A stretch of 64,000 nt of DNA from Tissierellia bacterium (GTDB taxonomy: Bacteria > Bacillota > Clostridia > Tissierellales > Peptoniphilaceae). The stretch covers positions 1 through 64,000 of the forward strand of contig JAUNUQ010000010.1 in NCBI GenBank assembly GCA_030538075.1, written 5' to 3'. How positions within the stretch are numbered: the first letter of the stretch is position 1; each line of letters begins with the position of its first letter. The notes beneath the pieces were generated by a model. The model was given only the letters and a program-made list of their open reading frames with translations, made no database searches and had not been told where the DNA came from. Made by a program: the position numbers and the translations under genes. Below are positions 43,895-51,233 of the stretch, one piece after another.

Positions 43895-43923
43895 TTGACT
43901 TTAGCCCTGAGATTCAATATAAT
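43895..43923 (+). promoter_or_regulatory. Sigma-A promoter of sdaAB-sdaAA
   Basis: TTGACT, a 17-base spacer and a perfect TATAAT, about 95 bases before the start codon. Confidence 0.8.
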
Positions 43924-43941
43924 GAAACGTAGAAAGACAGG

Positions 43942-43977
43942 GACCATAAACCGCCAAATACAGCGGTTTATCTGGTC
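43942..43977 (+). promoter_or_regulatory. 5' leader hairpin of the serine dehydratase operon
   Basis: GACCATAAACCGC pairs with GCGGTTTAT-CT-GGTC around an eight-base loop, starting about 12 bases after the expected transcription start. No T-run follows. It may protect the mRNA 5' end or take part in regulation. Confidence 0.5.
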
Positions 43978-44016
43978 TATCAGCAATTGGAAATCCCAGA
44001 GAATCCGGAGGTAAGT

Positions 44017-44682
44017 ATGAAAAAATATGATCTTTTCGACATTCTGGGACCGATTATGATCGGTCCATCCAGCTCCCATACCGCGGGGGCCGCACGCATC
44101 GGCAAGATGGCTCGTACCATTTACGGAGCTCCTTTCAAGGGAGTGCGATTCTATCTCCATGGTAGCTTTAAAGAGACTTATCGAGGCCACGGCAGCGATC
44201 GCGCCCTGATCGGTGGCGTATTGGGCATGAATCCCGACGACGAAAACCTCGTTCAATCCCCAGAACTGGCGGAATCCAACGGCGTATCCATCGAGTTCAT
44301 CCCAGCTGATTTGGGTTATGTCCACCCCAATACGGTCAAGGTCGCATTTCTTGGTGACAGTGACGAAGAGAAATTCTATGTAATCGGCTCCTCCGTCGGT
44401 GGAGGGAAGATCGAGATCATCGATATCGATGGTGTAAAGGTTCGCTTTACTGGTGAATATCCGACCATCATCGGCGAATACGCAGATCGATTTGGAATGA
44501 TCCGCGATATTTCCACGATTCTGACGGAAACGGGCTTAAATATCGCAGGGCTCAAAGTAACCCGAGAAGATGGGATGGCCCAATTGGTCATGGAAATTGA
44601 TCAAGATTTCCCAGACACCACGATCGACGCCATAAGGCAGTTGCCGAATATGCGCTATGCCATCGGCATTAAGACCATCTAA
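44017..44682 (+). CDS. sdaAB: L-serine dehydratase, iron-sulfur-dependent, beta subunit
   Basis: The 221-residue subunit has the N-terminal beta-chain domain with GPSSSHTAGAARIG (about 15-28) and a C-terminal ACT domain (about 145-221). With the alpha chain it deaminates L-serine to pyruvate and ammonia, feeding amino-acid fermentation. GGAGGTAAGT sets ATG 44017; the frame is open further upstream. Eleven bases separate it from sdaAA. Confidence 0.93.
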   Translation: MKKYDLFDILGPIMIGPSSSHTAGAARIGKMARTIYGAPFKGVRFYLHGSFKETYRGHGSDRALIGGVLGMNPDDENLVQSPELAESNGVSIEFIPADLGYVHPNTVKVAFLGDSDEEKFYVIGSSVGGGKIEIIDIDGVKVRFTGEYPTIIGEYADRFGMIRDISTILTETGLNIAGLKVTREDGMAQLVMEIDQDFPDTTIDAIRQLPNMRYAIGIKTI

Positions 44683-44693
44683 GGAGGAATAGC

Positions 44694-45584
44694 ATGTATA
44701 ATAAAGCAGAGCAACTCTTAGCGATATGTGAAAAAGAAGGCATTTCGATCGCTGAAGCCACCCTCCGCAAGATCGTTGAGGAAGATGGCAAGGATCGACA
44801 AGTCTATTTGGATTATTGTAAAAAGGTATTGGAAGTCATGAAATCCTCTTCCAGCAGAGGACTAGAAGAAGAGGTTAAGACCATGTCTGGGTTAACCGGA
44901 GGCAATGCAAAGCGCCTCTATGAATACGGAAAAACCGGTCAAGCCCTCTCTGACGAGCTGCTTTTGGATATGATGGCAAGAGCGCTCTCCACCCTAGAAG
45001 TCAACGGGGCCATGGGCAAAATCGTAGCGGCACCAACGGCGGGAGCATCTGGAATCCTACCTGCCTCTTTGGTCAGTATGCAAAATAAATACGGCTATGA
45101 TGACGATCAATTGGTCCAAGCCCTCTTAACGGCTTCCGCTGTAGGTGCGATCGTGGCAATGAACGCGACCATCGCAGGTGCAGAAGGTGGATGTCAAGCA
45201 GAGACCGGTGCCGCAGCGGCCATGTCTGCAGCTGCCCTAGTTGAACTGACGGGCGGAACTCCCGTGGAGGCCTTCAATGCAGCCAGTTTTGCCATCGTCA
45301 ATCTGTTGGGCCTCGTATGCGACCCGATCGCAGGCCTAGTGGAATTCCCCTGCGCCTTGCGAAACGCCTCTGGTGTCAGCATCGCCATGATCAGCTGTGA
45401 TCTGGCGAAAGCAGGTGTGCAATCCCTGATCCCCTTCGACGAAGTCGTCGAAGCCATGTATGCCGTCGGCAGATCCATGCCAGCTGCTCTTAGAGAGACA
45501 GCCCTCGGAGGACTAGCCGCAACAAAATCCGGTCGTGACCTCAGTGAGTGGGTAACCTGCGGAACTTGTACTAATTGTAGTTGA
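44694..45584 (+). CDS. sdaAA: L-serine dehydratase, iron-sulfur-dependent, alpha subunit
   Basis: The 296-residue subunit holds the oxygen-sensitive 4Fe-4S cluster; candidate ligands are the cysteines in AEGGCQAE, GLVCDPIAG and the C-terminal CGTCTNC. The glycine-rich core GKIVAAPTAGASGILP is typical. AAGGAGGAATAGC precedes the ATG. The operon is the catabolic counterpart of the serine synthesis operon at 11255-14459. Confidence 0.94.
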   Translation: MYNKAEQLLAICEKEGISIAEATLRKIVEEDGKDRQVYLDYCKKVLEVMKSSSSRGLEEEVKTMSGLTGGNAKRLYEYGKTGQALSDELLLDMMARALSTLEVNGAMGKIVAAPTAGASGILPASLVSMQNKYGYDDDQLVQALLTASAVGAIVAMNATIAGAEGGCQAETGAAAAMSAAALVELTGGTPVEAFNAASFAIVNLLGLVCDPIAGLVEFPCALRNASGVSIAMISCDLAKAGVQSLIPFDEVVEAMYAVGRSMPAALRETALGGLAATKSGRDLSEWVTCGTCTNCS

Positions 45585-45600
45585 TTATATCAGATTGAAA

Positions 45601-45641
45601 AAGGGCATATGCCAGAAGAGAGATCTCTGGCATATGCCCTT
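45601..45641. terminator. Bidirectional terminator between sdaAA and xpt
   Basis: Arms AAGGGCATATGCCAGA and TCTGGCATATGCCCTT are perfect complements around a nine-base loop; the flanking genes converge. Confidence 0.8.
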
Positions 45642-45666
45642 ATCCTTTATCATATCCTCTTTTCAT

Positions 45667-46236
45667 CTAACGAAAGACGACCTTTCCATCATCGAAACGG
45701 TCAATGACGGCGAGGGAATGGACGTCATAGCCATTTTCTCTGAGCTGCTTGCCCCCCGGCTGAAATCCCTTTTCGATGACGATCCCAACTCCGGCAACTT
45801 CACACTTCGCCTGATTGCAGATGTCGATGAGGCCGAACATCGCCTGGCCATTCGCTAAAAAGTCATCGACGATCAATACCCTTTCTCCTGCTTCGAGAAA
45901 TTTTGCGTCGACGCGAACTTTATAGGTGGTGTTTTTCGTGTAAGAAAAGACATCGGTCTCATAGCAGTCCACCGACAAGGTCTTTGAGACGGTCTTTTTC
46001 GCAAAGAGCACCGGCACCTGGAGTATATAGCCCGTCATCACTGCAACGCCAATACCCGACACTTCCAATGTCAACACCTTGTCGATTGGCTGACCTGAGA
46101 AATACGTAGCAAACTCCTTGCCAATCTCCATAAAGAGCTGGGGGTCGATCATATGGTTAATAAAACTATCGACCTTGAGAATATTACCCGGAAGCACCCT
46201 GCCATTTTCCACAATACGCTGTTTTAATAAATCCAT
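45667..46236 (-). CDS. xpt: Xanthine phosphoribosyltransferase
   Basis: The 189-residue enzyme makes XMP from xanthine and PRPP. The PRPP-binding motif is RVLIVDDFLANGQA (about 122-135). The start MDLLKQRIVENGRVLPGNILKVD is nearly the family consensus. GGAGGG precedes ATG 46236. In many Firmicutes this gene follows a purine riboswitch; none is visible here. Confidence 0.93.
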   Translation of the reverse strand: MDLLKQRIVENGRVLPGNILKVDSFINHMIDPQLFMEIGKEFATYFSGQPIDKVLTLEVSGIGVAVMTGYILQVPVLFAKKTVSKTLSVDCYETDVFSYTKNTTYKVRVDAKFLEAGERVLIVDDFLANGQAMFGLIDICNQAKCEVAGVGIVIEKGFQPGGKQLRENGYDVHSLAVIDRFDDGKVVFR

Positions 46237-46431
46237 CAAAGCCCTCCTGCCATAGATTGAAAAGATGAAACCGAATACTTAGCTCTTATTGTAATGCTTT
46301 CCCAACAGAATTACCAGTAAAAGGTGCTGCGACATGCTTTTTTGCCAGCTATTTCTCCAATCACTTTATAAAATATACGATGTGTAGTATAATATATGAA
46401 AGAAAGTGAAAAAATAATGGAGGTTGATACT

Positions 46432-46938
46432 ATGCACGCAATGCTACAAAAGAACATCGATACTGGATTTATCACAGAAGAGCAAGGCAAGTACATCGAG
46501 GAGGCCATCAATAACGGTGAATCTCTAATCGTATCCGGTCACCGCTCCGCAGGCGTACGTGGATTCATGGCAGCCTGCATGGCCATCGCAAAAGGCCAAT
46601 ATGACTCCGTTCAAGTAAAGAACGAAGACGCCATCGACAAAGATGCAAAATACTATCTGATCCCAGGTCAAGAGGGAATCGACTTCGAAGCACTCGTACA
46701 AAAGGCATTTAATAAACCAAACGCCGCATTTGTCACATTGAAAGAGCCCGAGCTCCCCTACTCCATCATGAAGATCATGAAGAAGGGCTTCAAGGAAACG
46801 GGAGATGCCTCTAAGGTCGTCACTCTCCTCGAGTGCCGTAAGATTGATGATGTACCTTACATGATCAATTTGACGAGAACTTATTATGATGAGAAGGGCA
46901 AAATCCTCAAAGAGGACATCGAAAGAGTATTCGAATAA
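46432..46938 (+). CDS. Unrecognised protein with a degenerate P-loop
   Basis: The 168-residue cytoplasmic protein is not recognised with certainty. Its N-terminal half, EAINNGESLIVSGHRSAGVRGF, is laid out like the start of a secretion or type-IV-pilus ATPase (helix, Asn-Gly, strand, P-loop), but the loop GHRSAGVR lacks the Lys-Thr needed for ATP. The rest (FVTLKEPELPYSIMKIMKK, TYYDEKGKILKED) is well-formed mixed alpha/beta. GGAGGTTGATACT sets ATG 46432. It stands alone between xpt (divergent) and the glycogen operon (convergent). Confidence 0.7.
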   Translation: MHAMLQKNIDTGFITEEQGKYIEEAINNGESLIVSGHRSAGVRGFMAACMAIAKGQYDSVQVKNEDAIDKDAKYYLIPGQEGIDFEALVQKAFNKPNAAFVTLKEPELPYSIMKIMKKGFKETGDASKVVTLLECRKIDDVPYMINLTRTYYDEKGKILKEDIERVFE

Positions 46939-46954
46939 CAGAGATTAGATTTAA

Positions 46955-46994
46955 AGAGATCCGCTACGGTCAGTGACCTGCAGCGGATCTTTTC
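46955..46994. terminator. Bidirectional terminator
   Basis: AGATCCGCT and AGCGGATCT pair around a long loop and are flanked by AAAG and TTTT, between two convergent genes. Confidence 0.75.
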
Positions 46995-47004
46995 AATTCA
47001 CTCA

Positions 47005-48693
47005 CTATTCAACTGCGTCGATCCTCGCCTCGGCCGTCTCTTTGATCATGCGGATCTTGTTCTTCGAATCCTCAAAATCCTTGCCGATGGTATAGATATA
47101 TAATTTGATCTTGGGCTCTGTACCGGAAGGTCTGAGTGCAAACCAAGATCCGTCCTCGTAGTAACACTTCAATACATTGGACTTCGGATTGCCCGTCTCG
47201 TCTAACAGATAGTCAATGACCTTGGTCTGTTTGATACCACCGATCTCAGCAATAGGATTCTTGCGCACTTCCTCCATAATTCGCTTGATCCTCTGCTGTC
47301 CATCAAAGCCTGCCAAAGTGATGGAGATCAGATCTTCATCATAATAGCCGAATTCCTCGAACAGTCCCATCAGGACCTCCCAAAGGGTAATGCCCTTGGA
47401 CTTGTAGAAGGCGGCCATCTCAGCGATCATCATAGAGGCGTTGACGGCGTCCTTGTCCCTAACGGAGTCCCCATAGGTGTAGCCGATACTCTCTTCGTAA
47501 CCGAATAAGAATACCTTCTCTCCTGTGATGTCATATTCGTTCGCCTTGCCACTGATATTCTTGAAACCGGTCAGGGTTTCGATCATCTCCACCCCATATT
47601 TTTCTGCTAGAGCAGTGGAGAGATCCCCGGTGACGATGGATTTCACGATGACGCCATTCTTTGGCAAATTGTCCATTTTCGCTCGTTCCGATAGAATATA
47701 CTGAATCAGCAGTGCACCAATTCGGTTTCCATTGATAAATACATATTCCCCGTCGGGATTTAAAATCTGAATGGCGACGCGGTCGCAGTCTGGATCTGTG
47801 GCTATCAACAGCTCCGCACCGACCTCCTTGCCCAGCTCGATGGAGAGCTTGAATGCCTTGGGGTCCTCTGGGTTGGGATAGCCTACGGAAGTGAAGTCTG
47901 GGTCAGGATCTTCCTGTACTGCGACGACATGTACATTACTAAATCCTCTGCGCTTCAACACATCCTGTACGGGCACGCTGCCCGTTCCATTTAGTGGAGA
48001 GAACACGATGCAGATGTCCTTGGCGATGTCGTCATGGATACTGTAGTTTAGTACGTCTTGGATATAGGTCTCATAGACCTCTTCTCCGATATACTCCACC
48101 ATGCCCGATGCCAGTGCCTCATCTAAGGGCATTTTTTTAATGGCACCATAGTTTTCCAAGGCATTGATATCCCCTAGTACTTCATCCGCCAAATCCTCTA
48201 GGATCTGTGAGCCCTCTTCCCAATAGGCTTTGTATCCATTATAATCCCTTGGGTTATGGGAGGCAGTGATCATAACTCCAGCGATGGTCTTTAGATGCCG
48301 AATCGTATAGGACAGGATTGGCGTCGGATAGCAAGTGGTATGCAGATAGACTTTGATGCCATTGGCTGCAAAAACGCTGGCGGTCAAGTCCGCAAATTCT
48401 TTCGAACAGTGACGCACGTCATAGGAGATGGCAACACCGCGTTTCATCGCTTCTTCTCCCCTCTTCGCGATGGTGTCTGCAAACCCCTGGGTAGCCAGTC
48501 CAACTGTATACTCGTTCATGCGGTTTGAGCCTGGTCCCAGCTTGCCCCGTAAACCTGCAGTGCCAAATTCCAGATTCATATAGAACCGATCTTTGATATC
48601 CTCTTCATCCGTCATCTCGCGAAGCTCAGCTTTCGTCTGCTCATCGATGTTTGGATCATCCAACCATTCTTGGTATCTCTTCTTATAGTCCAT
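47005..48693 (-). CDS. Phosphoglucomutase (alpha-D-phosphohexomutase family)
   Basis: The 562-residue enzyme interconverts glucose 1-phosphate and glucose 6-phosphate. The phosphoserine loop is TASHNPRDYNG, the Mg2+ loop DPDCDR, the sugar loop GYEESIGY and the phosphate loop RPSGTEPK, all in order. It is the last gene of the glycogen cluster, which makes a role in linking glycogen to glycolysis clear. Phosphomannomutase activity is possible as in other members. Located 26 bases after the upstream gene. Confidence 0.93.
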   Translation of the reverse strand: MDYKKRYQEWLDDPNIDEQTKAELREMTDEEDIKDRFYMNLEFGTAGLRGKLGPGSNRMNEYTVGLATQGFADTIAKRGEEAMKRGVAISYDVRHCSKEFADLTASVFAANGIKVYLHTTCYPTPILSYTIRHLKTIAGVMITASHNPRDYNGYKAYWEEGSQILEDLADEVLGDINALENYGAIKKMPLDEALASGMVEYIGEEVYETYIQDVLNYSIHDDIAKDICIVFSPLNGTGSVPVQDVLKRRGFSNVHVVAVQEDPDPDFTSVGYPNPEDPKAFKLSIELGKEVGAELLIATDPDCDRVAIQILNPDGEYVFINGNRIGALLIQYILSERAKMDNLPKNGVIVKSIVTGDLSTALAEKYGVEMIETLTGFKNISGKANEYDITGEKVFLFGYEESIGYTYGDSVRDKDAVNASMMIAEMAAFYKSKGITLWEVLMGLFEEFGYYDEDLISITLAGFDGQQRIKRIMEEVRKNPIAEIGGIKQTKVIDYLLDETGNPKSNVLKCYYEDGSWFALRPSGTEPKIKLYIYTIGKDFEDSKNKIRMIKETAEARIDAVE

Positions 48694-48718
48694 ATTCTCT
48701 CCTCCTCTGTGTCCGTTT

Positions 48719-49324
48719 TTATGTGAAATAGATTAAACTACGATGTATTGAGAAGCCGCGAACCCAGTTTGCAAGGGCATATCGATAGCGAATCCCCCAG
48801 TTCGAGGCGATCAGCATCCTCTTATCCTCTTCTAAACCGATCCCCGTGATGCTCACCCAGTGATTTCGAAAGGACAGATCATGATGATTCCAAGTCAATA
48901 GGAGCACCGGCGTATTTTCACGGATGCCACCATGGATAAATTCAAAGTTCTCCTCCTCTCGCCAACTACCGCGATAGAGATGTGGGTTTAAGGTCAATCC
49001 CTTGGATCTGGCAAAATGCTGGACACCGCGAATCATCTGACGAGGTAGAAAGATCCCAGCATAGGTCGGATATAGATGCTGCGTCAAATCCCGTAGATAT
49101 GCCATATAGTGATCCCTCGTCAAAGGGGAGCCAGGCCATAGATCGGCGTATGCCTCTCTTGTGAATCCCAGATACAAAAGTGCATGAGAGGCAGCTATGA
49201 TACCACAGCCGCGCTGTGCGAGATACTCCCCCCTCTGCCCCTCTAAAAACCAGCTCTGCCTACCCCCATAACTCTGCAGATGCTGGAATATCTCCTCAAA
49301 ATCCGGGAGCTGATAATCAGGCAT
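48719..49324 (-). CDS. Papain-like (C39-type) cysteine peptidase-like protein in the glycogen operon
   Basis: The 201-residue protein has features of the C39-like papain fold: Cys40 in QRGCGIIAASHALLYLG, His155 in RNHWVSITGIG and Asn175 in IASNWGIRY, a complete possible triad. No signal peptide is seen, so it would act in the cytoplasm. ATG 49324 lies within the last codons of pulA (ATGCCTGA), so translation is coupled to the debranching enzyme. I know no glycogen-related function for such proteins; it might be inactive or act on an operon product. Confidence 0.7.
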   Translation of the reverse strand: MPDYQLPDFEEIFQHLQSYGGRQSWFLEGQRGEYLAQRGCGIIAASHALLYLGFTREAYADLWPGSPLTRDHYMAYLRDLTQHLYPTYAGIFLPRQMIRGVQHFARSKGLTLNPHLYRGSWREEENFEFIHGGIRENTPVLLLTWNHHDLSFRNHWVSITGIGLEEDKRMLIASNWGIRYRYALANWVRGFSIHRSLIYFT

Positions 49325-51233
49325 CGTCAGCATCCTTTTGAACGGATAAGATGGTGGTGGCAATCCGGTCCAGATAGAAGCTCCCCCTTCGGTTCATCCT
49401 GCGATTGCAGTTGCCGGATCCCCCAAAGATCATCTTCACCTTTTTCCCCAGTTGGATATCATATGCCTTCTCCACCGATTCCAGCAGCTTATCCATATCC
49501 TGCTCCGTTACAGCCCATCCAGCATTGTGAATGACCAAGAGCATTTCATTCTCTACGAGGATTGAAATACCCACCATATATTCCGGCAAAGTCGACAGTA
49601 TTTTAATGCGTTCCTTGATCTGGAACCGGTTCATCAACTTGAAGTGGGGATAGTTTTTTCGCAACCATATGATATCTCGAGTGTAAGTGAACACATCGTA
49701 GTATTTGCTTTTTAGTGCCCAATCAATCCCATTGATCGTCAAATCCGAATTATAGGTATTCTTGACGAGTTTTTTATCTCTTGCAAATTCATTGCCTGCA
49801 TGGAAAAAGGGGATGCCTTGACTGGTCAACAACATAGACATCACCAGCTTGCTCATCGATGCAAGCTCTGGGATATCACCAAACCACTGTTTGAATTTAT
49901 CCATGACGATTAGATCATCATGGGAATTAAAATAATTAATGCTCTCCTCCGGCTCTTTGCAGAATCCGGAATGGTGATTATCAAAGTGGATGGAACCCAA
50001 CATCCCCGTCTCTACGGCATTTTTTGTCTTCTTCTCTCCTTGGACAAAGCCATTCTGCATGCTATTGCCATCCCCTTTAAGGGCGTCTCGAAAATATGGG
50101 TTAAAGAAGGCAAAGCCCTTTCCTCTCTGGGCTCCAAAACCACATCGCTCAGCCTCTGGTAAGGGTGAGTTCTGGGCAACCCATGGTTCTCCGTAGATCA
50201 GACAGTTCGGGTCTTCTTTACGAAGTACCTTGATCGCCTGATAGATGGTCTCTTTGTCGATGAGAGCCATCAGATCAAAACGAAAACCATCCAGTCGATA
50301 TTCCCGCTGCCAATACAGTAGGGATTCGATGATAAAGCTCCTTGCCATCGGCTTCTCACTGGCGATTTCGTTCCCAGTGCCCGAGCCATTGGAAAAAGTA
50401 CCATCATCAAAGCGGCGGTAATAATAATTGGGGACGAGGGTGTTGAAATTGGAATCAAAGGTCCGATAGGTATGGTTATACACCACATCCACCACCACAT
50501 TCATTCCAGCTTGATGGAGATGCATAATCAATGTCTTCAGCTCGATGATCCGGTTTTCAGGATCATAGGGATCCGTGGCATAGCTGCCTTCTGGCACATT
50601 GTAGAGCTCTGGGTCATAGCCCCAGTTGTAGTTATCGCTCTTAAAGAAGTTAGCCGGTTCCTCGCGAACGGTGATAAAATCGGCTACGGGTAGTAGATGT
50701 ACATGGGTCACGCCCAGTTCCTTTAGATGTTCAATCCCCGTACTCAAATTCTTGAACTTGCCCTTTACATCCACAAAGCCCAAGTATCTCCCCCGATGAT
50801 GCACTCCTGAAGTCATATCCACCGTAAAATCCTTGATGTGGACCTCGTAGATGATGGCGTCCTTTCGGTTATTCTTTGGTTTTTCATAATCTCGAAAGCC
50901 AGCAGGGTCTGTATTCTCCATGTCCATGACGACGGATTTAAGACTGTTGATCGAAGCCGCCTTACTGTAGGGATCCGTCACCTCATAGGTCTCGTCCAGG
51001 CGATAGGTATAGAAAACCCCGTTGAGATCTCCCGATATCTCCGCTTGATAAACTCCATCCAGCTTTCGATACATGGGATATGATCTGCGCCTAACCTCAT
51101 TGTATTCATCGTACAAGAGGAGCTCCACTTTTTTTCGAGTCGGTGCCCAGACTCGAAACACGGTGGAGTTCTTTCGATAGATCACACCTAATTGCCGACT
51201 TGTAGGTCTTGAGCTCTGATTAAAAATGTTCAT
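49317..51233 (-). CDS. pulA: Type I pullulanase (GH13 debranching enzyme)
   Basis: The 638-residue enzyme cleaves alpha-1,6 branches. It has an N-terminal CBM48 domain (about 15-100) and a GH13 barrel. The pullulanase marker YNWGYDP and the four conserved regions DVVYNHTYR, GFRFDLMA (nucleophile Asp), YGEPW (acid Glu) and NYFNSHDD are present. No signal peptide: it works on glycogen in the cell together with GlgP. The start overlaps glgP by 14 bases. Confidence 0.92.
   Translation of the reverse strand: MNIFNQSSRPTSRQLGVIYRKNSTVFRVWAPTRKKVELLLYDEYNEVRRRSYPMYRKLDGVYQAEISGDLNGVFYTYRLDETYEVTDPYSKAASINSLKSVVMDMENTDPAGFRDYEKPKNNRKDAIIYEVHIKDFTVDMTSGVHHRGRYLGFVDVKGKFKNLSTGIEHLKELGVTHVHLLPVADFITVREEPANFFKSDNYNWGYDPELYNVPEGSYATDPYDPENRIIELKTLIMHLHQAGMNVVVDVVYNHTYRTFDSNFNTLVPNYYYRRFDDGTFSNGSGTGNEIASEKPMARSFIIESLLYWQREYRLDGFRFDLMALIDKETIYQAIKVLRKEDPNCLIYGEPWVAQNSPLPEAERCGFGAQRGKGFAFFNPYFRDALKGDGNSMQNGFVQGEKKTKNAVETGMLGSIHFDNHHSGFCKEPEESINYFNSHDDLIVMDKFKQWFGDIPELASMSKLVMSMLLTSQGIPFFHAGNEFARDKKLVKNTYNSDLTINGIDWALKSKYYDVFTYTRDIIWLRKNYPHFKLMNRFQIKERIKILSTLPEYMVGISILVENEMLLVIHNAGWAVTEQDMDKLLESVEKAYDIQLGKKVKMIFGGSGNCNRRMNRRGSFYLDRIATTILSVQKDADDA

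Noticed and set aside
43783-44325. 180-codon minus-strand frame
   Set aside because: It runs antisense through the sdaAB promoter, leader hairpin and coding region; shadow of sdaAB.
46237-46431. Purine riboswitch upstream of xpt
   Set aside because: The TATA-P1 and the two kissing-loop sequences of the purine aptamer are not found in the leader.
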